The position numbers were made by a program, and so were the translations under genes. DNA of 55,912 nucleotides from Sedimentisphaerales bacterium (lineage in GTDB: Bacteria > Planctomycetota > Phycisphaerae > Sedimentisphaerales > Anaerobacaceae), in NCBI GenBank assembly GCA_016932835.1, contig JAFGCD010000003.1, forward strand, positions 1 to 55,912, given 5' to 3'. Every line of letters begins with the position of its first letter. Positions within the stretch are counted from its first letter, which is position 1. The notes below the pieces were generated by a model, which worked only from the letters and a program-made list of their open reading frames with translations, ran no database searches and had not been told where the DNA came from. Shown one piece after another: positions 32,798 through 41,655 of the stretch.

Positions 32798-35167
32798 ATG
32801 ACATGGATTGATCGAAGCAAAGCAGGGACTGTGATTGGGCTGTTACTATGCTGCTGGTGTCACGCCAAGTCAGGCAATCTCGCAGCCAACGGTGGATTCG
32901 AAGAAATCGACCGGGGCAGGGCCGTCGGCTGGAGTGGCCTGTGGACCAGGGAACCCGGGAAAGGCCAGGCGCAGCCGGACGATAGTGTCAAACACAGCGG
33001 AAACCACTCGGTTCGTATCGAGCATTCCGGCTCACAGGATTGGAGCCTGGCATGTGAGAAGCGCCTTGACGTCAACAGCGGCGATATCTTCACGATTCAG
33101 GGATGGGTCAGGACCAAGGGCCCCGGCAGCGCCACTATCGGCGTAATCGCCTATGACGAAAGCGGCAAGGCGGTTGACTGGACCCTGGGCGGGCGCTCTG
33201 CGACCGCGGCGGAAGACTGGCGGCTGCTGAGGTCGAGGTTCCTGATTCCTCACAATGTCGCGACGATTCACCCCCGGCTGATAGGATACGGCCCTGCAAC
33301 GGTCTGGCTGGATGACTTCTCGCTGGTCAAAGAAGGAAACGTCGCCCGGATGCGCTCCCAAGGCGCTCCTGAACGACTTACCCTGGAGAACGCCATTATC
33401 TCGCTGTCGGTCGATACCGGCGATGCGAGCCTTACCGTCACCGATAAGCGCACCGGGCGCACCTGGCGGCAGCAATCCTCCGGCGAGGTCGCCGTGCTCG
33501 GCATTGCGAAAACAGCCGGGAATATCGAGATGACCCTGCTCGACGGGGCTTCCGGGATGGATGTGCGGGCGAATATCAAGCTTGCGAGCGATAAGGCGGA
33601 GTTCACCGTCACACTCTCGGCGAAGGGCGAGCTCGAAGCCGCTTTGCGATTTCCAAATCCGTTTGTCACCGAGGCCGGGACATCGCTCGTAGTCCCGATG
33701 AACGAAGGCATTTCCTACCCCGTCGAGGATCACTCAATCGATACAATGAGGCTTGTCGCCTACGGCGGCCACGGTATATGCATGCCGTTCTGGGGCGTAA
33801 GCGACGGCAGCAGGGCCCACATGGCCATTATCGAAACGCCCGACGACGCCTGTATAAATATCAAGCGAATCGACGAAAAGCTCTGCATCGCGCTGGAATG
33901 GGACTCGCAGAAAGGGCAATTCGGCTATGCACGCAGGCTGCGATACGTTTTCTTCGACAAGGGCGGGCACGTCGCAATCTGCAAGCGCTACAGGCAATAC
34001 GCCAAAGAAAACGGCCTGCTCAAGACGCTCCGGGAAAAACGCAGGGAAAATCCCAACGTCGATCTGCTCATTGGGGCGGTCAACGTGTGGTGCTGGGACT
34101 CCGATGCCCTGGAGATCGTGCGCGAGATGACCTCGGCGGGTATCGAACGGATACTCTGGAGTAATCGCAAGCCGCCTGAAGTAATCAAGGCGATGAACGA
34201 AATGGCCGGTGTGCTTACGAGCAGATACGACATATACCAGGACCTGATGGACCCGCAGGTCGTCAAAGACAAGCTCTGGGGCTCCCATGCCGACTGGACG
34301 CAGGCAGGCTGGCCCGATGACCTCATGCTCGACGCCGCGGGCAACCGGCGAAAAGGATGGCAGGTCCGGGGCAAGGACGGGCAGATGTATCCCTGCGGAG
34401 TGCTGTGCGACAAGCAGGCCCTGAAATACGCCAGGCAGCGGGTCCCGGAGGAATTGAAGACGCATCCTTATCGCTGCAGATTCATCGATACGACAACGGC
34501 GTCGCCCTGGCGCGAGTGCTGCCACCCGGACCATCCGATGACGCGCAGCGAAAGCAGGCACTGGAGAATGGAGCTTCTGCGTTATGTGTCCGAAGATATG
34601 AAATTGGTCACCGGCAGCGAGACCGGGCACGATGCCGCCGTGCCTTTCGTGCATTACTTCGAGGGAATGCTGAGTCTGGGCTACTACCGGGTGCCCGATT
34701 CGGGGCGCAACATGAACAGGATTCTCGACGAGGTGCCGCAGCGCGTCGCGAAATTCCAGGTGGGCCACGAGTACCGGCTGCCTTTGTGGGAGCTTGTCTA
34801 TCACGACTGCGTCGTCGCGCAGTGGTACTGGGGCGATTACAACAATAAGCTGCTGGCCATATGGGATAAGCGCGACCTGTTCAATCTGCTCTACGGCACG
34901 CCGCCGATGTTCATGTTCAAAAAGGAGTACTGGCGAGAGAATAAAGACCGCTTCGCGCAGAGCTACAAGGATACATGCCCCTTCGTTCGGCAGGTCGGCT
35001 ATTCGGAAATGACCAATCATGAGTTCCTAACGCCCGACCGGGCCGTCCAGCAGACCACATTCGCCAACGGCTTCAGCGCCACCGTGAATTTCGGCGACAA
35101 GCCCTATAGCCTGCCCAACGGCAAAGAGATCAAACCCATGGGATACTACATCCGCCAGAGCAAGTAG
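32798..35167 (+). CDS. Large secreted glycoside-hydrolase-like protein with N-terminal carbohydrate-binding module
   Basis: The 789-residue protein has a signal peptide (hydrophobic run about 9-22). A jelly-roll module follows (about 25-180: NGGFEEIDRGRAVGWSG through VWLDDFSLVKEG). A beta-sandwich region (about 190-410) and a barrel-like region (about 430-700) with NVWCWDSDALEIVREM, RCRFIDTTTASPWRECCHPDHPMTRSE and LVTGSETGHDAAVPFVHYFEG come next. A short C-terminal beta domain (about 735-789) ends the chain. The layout (module, sandwich, barrel, small beta domain) resembles GH101-like or DUF5696-type enzymes. D and E residues at the ends of barrel strands (FIDTT, SETGH) are candidate catalytic residues. 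I cannot name the family with confidence. It ends the plus-strand glycan block. Confidence 0.6.
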   Translation: MTWIDRSKAGTVIGLLLCCWCHAKSGNLAANGGFEEIDRGRAVGWSGLWTREPGKGQAQPDDSVKHSGNHSVRIEHSGSQDWSLACEKRLDVNSGDIFTIQGWVRTKGPGSATIGVIAYDESGKAVDWTLGGRSATAAEDWRLLRSRFLIPHNVATIHPRLIGYGPATVWLDDFSLVKEGNVARMRSQGAPERLTLENAIISLSVDTGDASLTVTDKRTGRTWRQQSSGEVAVLGIAKTAGNIEMTLLDGASGMDVRANIKLASDKAEFTVTLSAKGELEAALRFPNPFVTEAGTSLVVPMNEGISYPVEDHSIDTMRLVAYGGHGICMPFWGVSDGSRAHMAIIETPDDACINIKRIDEKLCIALEWDSQKGQFGYARRLRYVFFDKGGHVAICKRYRQYAKENGLLKTLREKRRENPNVDLLIGAVNVWCWDSDALEIVREMTSAGIERILWSNRKPPEVIKAMNEMAGVLTSRYDIYQDLMDPQVVKDKLWGSHADWTQAGWPDDLMLDAAGNRRKGWQVRGKDGQMYPCGVLCDKQALKYARQRVPEELKTHPYRCRFIDTTTASPWRECCHPDHPMTRSESRHWRMELLRYVSEDMKLVTGSETGHDAAVPFVHYFEGMLSLGYYRVPDSGRNMNRILDEVPQRVAKFQVGHEYRLPLWELVYHDCVVAQWYWGDYNNKLLAIWDKRDLFNLLYGTPPMFMFKKEYWRENKDRFAQSYKDTCPFVRQVGYSEMTNHEFLTPDRAVQQTTFANGFSATVNFGDKPYSLPNGKEIKPMGYYIRQSK

Positions 35168-35200
35168 CCGTACTAAGCTCAAGATTATCATAATTGCAAG

Positions 35201-35243
35201 GTGTGCAGCAAACTTGTTTGTGCCTCAGGTACTTGTTGCACAC
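35201..35243. terminator. Long inverted repeat between convergent genes
   Basis: GTGTGCAGCAA (35201-35211) pairs with TTGTTGCACAC (35233-35243) with one G-T wobble and a 21-base loop. It sits between the end of the large glycoside-hydrolase-like gene and the end of ilvD, a suitable place for a two-way terminator, but there is no clear U tract. Confidence 0.4.
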
Positions 35244-35279
35244 GCAGATCGTCTGATTCTCCGGCATCCGTTTTCTGCC

Positions 35280-36947
35280 CTACCATTTCAGGACGGCGCC
35301 GGTGTCCGCGCTTGTCGCCATTGAGGCGTATTTTGCCAGGTATCCTTGCGTTATCTTCGGGGTCGGCGGTTTCCAGTTCTTCTTGCGTTCGGCCAGTTCG
35401 TTTTCCGAGAGCTTGACGCTTATCGCGTTGGCGGGGATGTCGATTTCGATTGTATCGCCGTCTTTAAGCAGGCCTATCGGGCCGCCGACGGCTGCTTCGG
35501 GGCTGATATGGCCTATGCAGGCGCCCCTCGTGCCGCCGGAGAACCTGCCGTCGGTAATCAGGGCGACGGATTCGCCGAGTCCTGCGCCCATTATATAGCT
35601 CGTTGGGCTGAGCATTTCCTGCATGCCGGGGCCGCCTTTCGGTCCTTCGCAGCGGATTACGACGACGTCACCGGCCTTTACCTTTCCTGCGAGGATGCCT
35701 TCGCAGGCGGCTTCCTGGCTCTCGAAGATAACGGCAGGGCCGGTGTGCTTGAGCATCTCCGGCGCGACGCCGGCGGTCTTCACCACCGCGCCCTTGGGGG
35801 CGAGATTGCCTGTGAGGATTGCCAGGCCCCCGGTCTTGGAGTAGGCGTTATCAAGCGGATGGATTACCTCCGGATTCTTAATTTCGGCATCGGCGATATT
35901 CTCTCCTAAGGTCTTGCCGGTCACAGTCGGACAATTGGTATTCAAAAGGCCGGGGACCTTGCTGATTTCATTGAGTATCGCGCTGATACCGCCTGCTGCG
36001 TCAACATCCTCCATGTGCCACTTGCTCGAAGGGGACACCTTGCAGATATTCGGGCACTTCGCGGAAATCTCGTTGATGCGTTCGAGGTCGTAGTCTATCC
36101 CGGCTTCATTGGCGACGGCCAGCGAGTGCAGAACGGTATTGGTCGAGCCGCCCATCGCCATATCGAGGATAAGGGCGTTGTCGAAGGATTTCTTTGTAAT
36201 GATATCGAGAGGCTTGATGTCCTTTTCGATAAGGGTCATTATCTGGCTGCCGGCGGCGGCGTAAAGCTCGCGGCGTTTCGGGTTGACGGCGAGGATTGTG
36301 CCGTTGCCGGGCAGCGCCATGCCGATGCCTTCGCAGAGGCAGTTCATGGAATTCGCCGTGAACATGCCCGAGCAGCTTCCCTGACCCGGACAGGCGGTGC
36401 GCTCGAGTTCGGCGAGCCGGTCTTCGTCGATTTTTCCGGCGTTGAACTGAGCGACGCCCTCGAATATGCCGATTAGGTCAACGGTTTCGCCGTCCTTTGT
36501 CTTGCCCGCCGCCATTGGTCCGCCTGATACGAATATGGTCGGTATGTTCAATCGCACGGCGGCCATGAGCATCCCGGGTATGATCTTGTCGCAATTGGGA
36601 ATGCAGACAAGGCCGTCGAAACAGTGCGCCCGGACCATGGTCTCGACCGAGTCGGCGATTATTTCCCGCGACGCCAGGGAGTATTTCATGCCTGTATGCC
36701 CCATGGCGACGCCGTCACAGACGGCAATAGTGTTGAACTCGAAAGGCGTACCGCCTGCGGCGCGAACGGCGTCTTTAACGGCCCCGGCGACCTTATCGAG
36801 GTGAACATGACCCGGAACAATCTCGCAGAAACTGTTGGCGATTCCGACAAACGGTTTGCCGATATCCTCGGCGGTCACGCCGCAAGCATGAAGCAGGCCC
36901 CTGTGAGGGGCTCGTTGAAAGCCTTTCTTAACCATATCGCTTCTCAT
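35280..36947 (-). CDS. ilvD: Dihydroxy-acid dehydratase
   Basis: IlvD dehydrates 2,3-dihydroxy-3-methylbutanoate and its isoleucine-pathway analogue, the third common step of branched-chain amino-acid synthesis. The 555-residue length is normal. The Fe-S cluster ligands sit in the expected blocks ([45 protein letters not shown]). The late motifs [22 protein letters not shown] and GDTIEIDI are intact. GGAG lies upstream of the minus-strand start. No other ilv or leu gene is in the window, so it is a solitary locus. Confidence 0.97.
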   Translation of the reverse strand: MRSDMVKKGFQRAPHRGLLHACGVTAEDIGKPFVGIANSFCEIVPGHVHLDKVAGAVKDAVRAAGGTPFEFNTIAVCDGVAMGHTGMKYSLASREIIADSVETMVRAHCFDGLVCIPNCDKIIPGMLMAAVRLNIPTIFVSGGPMAAGKTKDGETVDLIGIFEGVAQFNAGKIDEDRLAELERTACPGQGSCSGMFTANSMNCLCEGIGMALPGNGTILAVNPKRRELYAAAGSQIMTLIEKDIKPLDIITKKSFDNALILDMAMGGSTNTVLHSLAVANEAGIDYDLERINEISAKCPNICKVSPSSKWHMEDVDAAGGISAILNEISKVPGLLNTNCPTVTGKTLGENIADAEIKNPEVIHPLDNAYSKTGGLAILTGNLAPKGAVVKTAGVAPEMLKHTGPAVIFESQEAACEGILAGKVKAGDVVVIRCEGPKGGPGMQEMLSPTSYIMGAGLGESVALITDGRFSGGTRGACIGHISPEAAVGGPIGLLKDGDTIEIDIPANAISVKLSENELAERKKNWKPPTPKITQGYLAKYASMATSADTGAVLKW

Positions 36948-37002
36948 AATTCAATTCTCCAAACACATGTAAAGTCATTCGAAAACCTGAAAAATCTATT
37001 CT

Positions 37003-37024
37003 AACCGCTGATAAACGCCGATTA
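37003..37024 (+). repeat. Short dispersed intergenic motif, copy 2
   Basis: ACCGCTGATAAACGCCGATT lies between ilvD and the repeat lipoprotein gene. It shares GATAAAC with flanking CGC/CGCTG with the copies at 23626 and 44233. Confidence 0.3.
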
Positions 37025-37036
37025 AAGAAAATTCGA

Positions 37037-37064
37037 TTGTCTTTGGACAGTCAAAACATATAAT
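37037..37064 (+). promoter_or_regulatory. Candidate promoter for the repeat lipoprotein gene
   Basis: A perfect TATAAT (37059-37064) follows TTGTCT (37037-37042) with a 16-base spacer. The coding start is 48 bases downstream. Confidence 0.5.
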
Positions 37065-37111
37065 TAACGGCTGAGAACGCTGAATACTGATTGTTTTTCG
37101 GGAGTCCGACG

Positions 37112-38326
37112 ATGATGTCCAAGAGAACCTGTCTTTTAATCGTTACTACAGTGCTTTGGCTTTTGTTTTTCGTTGCGGGATGCGGCGGAGCCGCAAAACA
37201 AGCCCCAAAAATCGAAGCAGAGCCGGAGAAAACGGTCGAAACGAAAACAGAGCCGGAAAAGATCGTGGAGACCCAAACCGAGCCGGAGAAAACAGTCGAA
37301 ACCAAGACAGAACCCGAAAAGATCGTGGAGACCAAAACCGAGCCGGAGAAAACGGTCGAAACCAAGACAGAACCTGAAAAGGCTGTGGAGACCAAGACCG
37401 AGCCTGAAACGGTTGCCGAACAAAAGCCCACCGTCAAACTTGCACTGAAATTCGAACCCAACGATGTATCGACTTACAAGGTGATAATGGAGGCGCAGAA
37501 GTCGGTCCTGTGGGAAGGCTCGGCCGCCAGCAAGCCTTCGGCATTCAAAGGCGGCAATACCAGCAACCGCAGCGAGATGACCTTCATCCAAGAGATTAAG
37601 AGCATCGACGACAAAGGCAATGCTCTGGCAGCGATTACAGTGAAGGAGTTGAAGTATCTGGCCACGGTCAGAGACAGTGTCGTTATCGATTTCGACAGTT
37701 CGAGACAAAAGGATAAGGATAATCCGATGAACGGGCTGATCGGACAGACTTACTCGCTGGAAATCACCCCCGCCGGCCAGGTCACCACCGTCATAGGAAC
37801 AAGGGAGGTGCAAACTGCGATCAAAGGCAGTTCCACTACCGCCAAAACGGCGCAGGGACTGCTTAAAGGCGCGATTGTCAAACAGCGGCATTCAATTCCC
37901 GCACTGCCTACAATCGATAAGAACGAGCTAAGCAAAGGGGACCACTGGAGCGCGCTGAATACATTCGATTTCGGTATGCTGGGCTCGAAGTCCTACGAGA
38001 GAATCTACAAACTGGAAGACATCGAGGAATCGGACAAAGGGAAGCTCGCCGTTGTGACGATGACTGCGGTATCGTCATCGGAGAATGCCGCCGAACTGCA
38101 CAAAGAACAATCCACCGGGTCTCTTTCGAGGCTCTTTGACAACACCGAAGACTATACAGGCAGCTTCAAACTGGACCTGGAAGCCGGCGAAGTGGTGAAG
38201 TACCGGGAAAAAATCGAGGCTGAGTGGCTCGCGGTTGACCCTGAGTCGGCGCAGAAGCCGGATGAAAAACCCGCCGCCTTGCGAATGAAGGCCTTGCGGC
38301 TCTACGATATTGAAAGGGTCGATTAA
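37112..38326 (+). CDS. Lipoprotein with decapeptide repeats, unknown function
   Basis: The 404-residue protein starts at ATG 37112 after GGGAG. It has a lipoprotein signal with lipobox VAGC (C24). Residues about 37-103 are six near-identical 10-residue repeats of the form EPEK(T/I/A)VETKT plus one partial copy, giving an extended, highly charged stalk. The remaining 290 residues form a beta-rich globular domain: MTFIQEIKSIDDKGNALAAIT, GQTYSLEITPAGQVTTVIG, and a late YTGSFKLDLEAGEVVKYREK. The next gene encodes a lipoprotein with a similar globular plan. The stalk probably spans the distance from the membrane to the envelope layer. Function unknown. Confidence 0.75.
   Translation: MMSKRTCLLIVTTVLWLLFFVAGCGGAAKQAPKIEAEPEKTVETKTEPEKIVETQTEPEKTVETKTEPEKIVETKTEPEKTVETKTEPEKAVETKTEPETVAEQKPTVKLALKFEPNDVSTYKVIMEAQKSVLWEGSAASKPSAFKGGNTSNRSEMTFIQEIKSIDDKGNALAAITVKELKYLATVRDSVVIDFDSSRQKDKDNPMNGLIGQTYSLEITPAGQVTTVIGTREVQTAIKGSSTTAKTAQGLLKGAIVKQRHSIPALPTIDKNELSKGDHWSALNTFDFGMLGSKSYERIYKLEDIEESDKGKLAVVTMTAVSSSENAAELHKEQSTGSLSRLFDNTEDYTGSFKLDLEAGEVVKYREKIEAEWLAVDPESAQKPDEKPAALRMKALRLYDIERVD
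37220..37420 (+). repeat. Six-plus copies of a 30-base coding repeat
   Basis: Units start at 37220 and repeat every 30 bases, encoding EPEKxVETKT. Units alternate in sequence (TV / IV), so a 60-base higher-order period is also visible. Copy number could vary between strains by slippage or recombination. Confidence 0.85.
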
Positions 38327-38408
38327 GACCGGCGAATCTTTACTGATGTATGCTGCGCCGCATGGTGTGCCGAGGCAGGCTGAACAGGGAACAGGCCAAT
38401 TGAAAGGA

Positions 38409-39404
38409 ATGAAATTGAGAATCACAATTACCATCCTCACTCTCGCAGTACTCTGCTCTCTTGCCGGATGCGCCGGGTCCGAGAAAGGGTCGTCGATAAA
38501 AGACGACGATATATTGACGGTGAATTTCGAGCAGGACAAGGCTATTCAATACCGGTTCGTCTCGAAAAGAGAAGTGACCATCGAATGGGACCCGGAGCAA
38601 AAGATGTCCAGGTCCGGCAGGAATTCTATCGAGCGGTTGAGCGAGTCCACTGATATCGTAATGGAGTACGTTCCAATCGAGGTGGACCCGTTCGGGCTGA
38701 CGACGATTAAGGCGACCTGCAAGTCTGCAAAGGTTTCGCGAAGCAAGCGTCCGGCCGGGGCGGCCTCGAAGGACGCTGCGGAATATTTTGAAGGTATGAG
38801 TTACACCCTGAAGATAGGCCCCACCGCCAAGATAGAGGACTATTCGGAATTGGATGCGGTGATAAAGCAACTCGGCGAAAAGGCCTTCCGTGCTAATTCC
38901 AATCGGGGCAGAATCAAAGAACCGGATATGATTAGCGATATTATCGCGACTCAGTGGTTTTTGTGGGATTCGGTCTCCAGCATAGATATAAATTCCGACG
39001 CCCCGGTCCCCGGCCAGAGCTGGAAGTCTCAACTATCGGTGTCGGGCCCGATGGTCATGCGCAAGGCAAGGGACGTGGTCTATACGCTGAAGGAGATACG
39101 ACCGTCGAAAAACGGTCGAACCGCCGTTATCAACAGCGTCTATGCCCCGGCCCAGAGCGTCCCCGACAGTTGGCCAATACCATATTCCGGAAGCTTTCAG
39201 ATGAGCGGAACGTTCGGATTCCTCAGCGGGTACAAGATGCTCGGGCTGGAAGGCGAAGGCCAGGAACTTTTCAACATGGACACCGGCCAATTAGAACAAT
39301 ACAACCAGAAGTATCAGATGAAGCTGAGCGCTATGATCCCCCTGGGCATCAGCGCGAAACCGCAGATCTCCATAAATCAGACCATAACAGCAACCAAGCT
39401 TTGA
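38409..39404 (+). CDS. Lipoprotein of unknown function, related to the preceding one
   Basis: The 331-residue protein has a lipoprotein signal with lipobox SLAGC (C21). The start is uncertain: ATG 38409 directly abuts AAAGGA (38403-38408), which is too close, while the in-frame TTG at 38415 has a six-base spacer and would also keep the signal peptide. The mature part is beta-rich: VNFEQDKAIQYRFVSKREVTI, GMSYTLKIGPTAKIEDYSELD, and a late SGSFQMSGTFGFLSGYKMLG. These segments follow the same order as in the preceding lipoprotein (YTLKIGP against YSLEITP; YSGSFQMSG against YTGSFKLDL), so the two are likely distant paralogues. This copy has no repeat stalk. Function unknown. Confidence 0.7.
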   Translation: MKLRITITILTLAVLCSLAGCAGSEKGSSIKDDDILTVNFEQDKAIQYRFVSKREVTIEWDPEQKMSRSGRNSIERLSESTDIVMEYVPIEVDPFGLTTIKATCKSAKVSRSKRPAGAASKDAAEYFEGMSYTLKIGPTAKIEDYSELDAVIKQLGEKAFRANSNRGRIKEPDMISDIIATQWFLWDSVSSIDINSDAPVPGQSWKSQLSVSGPMVMRKARDVVYTLKEIRPSKNGRTAVINSVYAPAQSVPDSWPIPYSGSFQMSGTFGFLSGYKMLGLEGEGQELFNMDTGQLEQYNQKYQMKLSAMIPLGISAKPQISINQTITATKL

Positions 39405-39429
39405 GAATACGAGACTACGGAGTTGCGAT

Positions 39430-39963
39430 TTGGAACGCAATAACCTATGGGCGCCCTGGCGAATAAACTACATCCAGGGCCTGGATAAATCCACCGGCTG
39501 TTTCATCTGCCACAACCGCGACAATCCACAGAACGACCGTGAGAATCTTGTGCTGTGGCGCAGTGACAAGGCAATCGTTATCCTGAACATGTACCCTTAC
39601 AACAACGGGCATCTGCTGGTGGCGCCGCTTCGGCATATTCCGGACCTCAGCGAGGCCGACGACGACGAAATGCTCGAGTTGACCAAGCTGGTCAGAGAAG
39701 CGCAGAAAGCGCTTTGTCTGGCAATAAATCCTCACGGCTTCAATATCGGTATGAACTTCGGGAGGTGTGCGGGCGCGGGCCTGCCGGGGCATTTGCACAT
39801 ACACATCGTGCCGAGATGGAGCGGAGATACGAACTTCATCAATGTTTGCAGCGACGCCGACGTCATAAGTCAGAGCCTCATCGAGCTTTTCGATATACTA
39901 AGGCAAACAAGCAAAGAACACGGCCTGCCCGACCTGGGCAAAACGGTTGAACCGGACGCCTGA
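39430..39963 (+). CDS. HIT-family hydrolase (AP4A phosphorylase / Fhit-like)
   Basis: The 177-residue protein carries the HIT motif HLHIHIVPRW with H121, H123 and H125; H123 is the expected nucleophile position in HxHxHxx. A zinc-type pair C24 and C27 (CFICHN) and H69 in RHIPDL resemble the branch of HIT proteins that act on Ap4A and other dinucleoside polyphosphates or on AMP-derivatives. The start is TTG 39430, supported by GGAG seven bases upstream. The opening MERNNLWAPWRINYI is the family's normal N-terminus. The stop is one base before the dGTPase-like start, so the two are coupled. Confidence 0.87.
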   Translation: MERNNLWAPWRINYIQGLDKSTGCFICHNRDNPQNDRENLVLWRSDKAIVILNMYPYNNGHLLVAPLRHIPDLSEADDDEMLELTKLVREAQKALCLAINPHGFNIGMNFGRCAGAGLPGHLHIHIVPRWSGDTNFINVCSDADVISQSLIELFDILRQTSKEHGLPDLGKTVEPDA

Positions 39964-39964
39964 T

Positions 39965-41071
39965 ATGTCGCAGAGAGAAGCTGATTACGCCGCCGCCGAG
40001 ACCAACAGCCGGGGCAGAGAATTCCCCGAAAAACCCCATCCGTACCGTTCGGCTTTCGAGCGCGACCGCGACCGGATCATCCACTGCTCGGCATTTCGGC
40101 GACTCGAAGGAAAAACCCAGGTATTCACGCCGGGACTCGACGACTATTACCGCACGCGCCTGACCCACACTATAGAAGTCTCGCAGATAGGCAGGACCAT
40201 CGCCAAGGCCCTGGGGCTGAACCAGGCCCTGACCGAAGCGATATGTCTTGCGCACGACCTGGGTCACGCCCCCTTCGGGCACGCCGGCGAAACGGCTCTC
40301 AATGATTTGACAGCCAAGGTCGGGGGATTCGAGCACAATCGCCAGTCGCTGCGAATCGTCGAATTGCTCGAACACCCCTATCCCGATTTCCTCGGGTTGA
40401 ACCTTACCTACGAAACGCGTCTGGGCCTGGCAAAGCACAGGAGCACTTACGACCACCCTGCCGAGGATGCCTTCGAACAGACCAACTGTTCTCTCGAAGG
40501 GCAGGTCGCCGACATCGCCGACCGCATCGCCTATAACTGCCACGACCTCGAAGACGGTCTTCGCGCGGGCCTGATAGAATCAGACGGGGCCGGAACCATC
40601 AAGCTCGTCGCCGAGGCACAGCAGCGAATAAACGCAAGTTCGATCGACGATTCGACCATCCGCAGAACAAGGACCGCCAAAGCGATTATCGACAGGCTCG
40701 TCAGCGACTGTATCGAGGCAACGCAAAACGCACTGGCTAAGGCGAACATCAAGACCCTGGACGATGTCTATAACCACAACGGCAGCTTGATTGTCCTGCC
40801 GGCGCAGTGCGGTGCGGATTTGGTGGAGCTGGAGAAATTCCTCCTGAAGAACTTCTACTTCCACCCGACCGTTCGAGAAACGGCCGAGAAGGTCGAAGAT
40901 TGGCTTGGCGGGCTCTTTCGGCGACTGTTGTCAAAACCGGAACTAATGCCCGGCTACTTCCGGGGATTCATACCTGATCACGGCATTGAGAGAACTGTCT
41001 GCGACTATGTGGCAGGGATGACAGACAGATTCTGCCTCAAGATGCTCAATGAAGAATCGCACACGGATTGA
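39965..41071 (+). CDS. dgt: dGTPase-like HD triphosphohydrolase
   Basis: Enzymes of this family remove triphosphate from dNTPs. The 368-residue HD protein begins with READYAAAETNSRGREFPEKPHPYRSAFERDRDRIIHCSAFRR, whose separate parts are family hallmarks (shown here as blocks). H68 lies in THTIEVSQIG, the HD pair H97-D98 in CLAHDLGHAPFGHAGE, and a later ADRIAYNCHDLEDGLRAG. The start ATG 39965 comes one base after the HIT stop; an in-frame TTG at 39947 is also possible but overlaps HIT. The product most likely balances dNTP pools. The specific nucleotide is unknown, and the gene symbol marks the family only. Confidence 0.88.
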   Translation: MSQREADYAAAETNSRGREFPEKPHPYRSAFERDRDRIIHCSAFRRLEGKTQVFTPGLDDYYRTRLTHTIEVSQIGRTIAKALGLNQALTEAICLAHDLGHAPFGHAGETALNDLTAKVGGFEHNRQSLRIVELLEHPYPDFLGLNLTYETRLGLAKHRSTYDHPAEDAFEQTNCSLEGQVADIADRIAYNCHDLEDGLRAGLIESDGAGTIKLVAEAQQRINASSIDDSTIRRTRTAKAIIDRLVSDCIEATQNALAKANIKTLDDVYNHNGSLIVLPAQCGADLVELEKFLLKNFYFHPTVRETAEKVEDWLGGLFRRLLSKPELMPGYFRGFIPDHGIERTVCDYVAGMTDRFCLKMLNEESHTD

Positions 41072-41105
41072 CACTGTCCTGAGCAACTCTTCGGACTACA
41101 GAAGC

Positions 41106-41117
41106 ATCAGGCCTGAT
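41106..41117. promoter_or_regulatory. Perfect 12-base palindrome upstream of pgpA
   Basis: ATCAGGCCTGAT is its own complement. It lies six bases before a possible -35 (TTGACT at 41123-41128), a position suited to an operator. Confidence 0.3.
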
Positions 41118-41122
41118 ATTCT

Positions 41123-41151
41123 TTGACTCTGATTAGATAGTCGGTTAATCT
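41123..41151 (+). promoter_or_regulatory. Weak candidate promoter for pgpA
   Basis: TTGACT (41123-41128) lies 17 bases before TAATCT (41146-41151). The -35 is good and the -10 is poor. Confidence 0.3.
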
Positions 41152-41160
41152 TCGAAGGCT

Positions 41161-41655
41161 ATGAAAAGACTTCTTACATCTTGTCTTGGCCTTGGTTGGC
41201 TGCCTGTTGCTCCCGGGACGTGGGGGTCTCTGCCGCCGGCGATTACCTTCGGCCTGTGCTGGTGGTGCGGGGCGCCCGTGGCGGCAATATCGGCCCTGAT
41301 GGCGACATTCATCGTCGCGGGCTCGGTCGTATGCGTCAAGTTCGCTCCGGCGGCAATTGCGGCAACGGGAAAACAGGACCCCGGCGAGGTCGTCGCCGAT
41401 GAATTTGCAGGCCAGGCCCTTACGCTGCTGACTATATCACCGGTCATGCCCGACGGTTTGACGGCGAGCCAAATCTGGACGACGGCGGCAATAGGATTTC
41501 TGCTTTTCAGGGTATTCGACATCGCAAAGCCCTGGCCTATTCGGAAACTGGAAAAATTGCCGCAGGGATGGGGGATTCTTGCCGATGATTTATTGGCCGG
41601 CGTCTTCGGGGCCGTCGTTCTGCATATAGTCGTATGGCTGTGGCTCGCCCGATAA
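41161..41655 (+). CDS. pgpA: Phosphatidylglycerophosphatase A
   Basis: PgpA removes phosphate from phosphatidylglycerophosphate to give phosphatidylglycerol. The 164-residue membrane protein shows the family marks LPVAPGTWGSLPPA near the start and KQDPGEVVADEFAGQ, whose D and E residues bind Mg2+. Four hydrophobic helices follow, with FRVFDIAKPWPIRKLEKLPQGWGILADDLLAGV in the last third. GAAGG precedes the start. It overlaps or closely precedes the large membrane protein gene. Together with cdsA further on, it supports local phospholipid synthesis genes. Confidence 0.93.
   Translation: MKRLLTSCLGLGWLPVAPGTWGSLPPAITFGLCWWCGAPVAAISALMATFIVAGSVVCVKFAPAAIAATGKQDPGEVVADEFAGQALTLLTISPVMPDGLTASQIWTTAAIGFLLFRVFDIAKPWPIRKLEKLPQGWGILADDLLAGVFGAVVLHIVVWLWLAR

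Noticed and set aside
33734-35020. A 428-codon minus-strand open frame inside the large glycosidase-like gene
   Set aside because: It is antisense, with no recognisable domain; the plus frame has a coherent multi-domain protein.
35280-36947. An ilv leader attenuator or riboswitch upstream of ilvD
   Set aside because: The 164-base region upstream holds no run of branched-chain codons in a short frame and no recognisable T-box; only promoter-like sequence for the opposite gene.
37220-37420. Regular 30-base units as a possible CRISPR array
   Set aside because: The units are contiguous with no spacers, stay in frame and encode a decapeptide stalk inside a lipoprotein gene.
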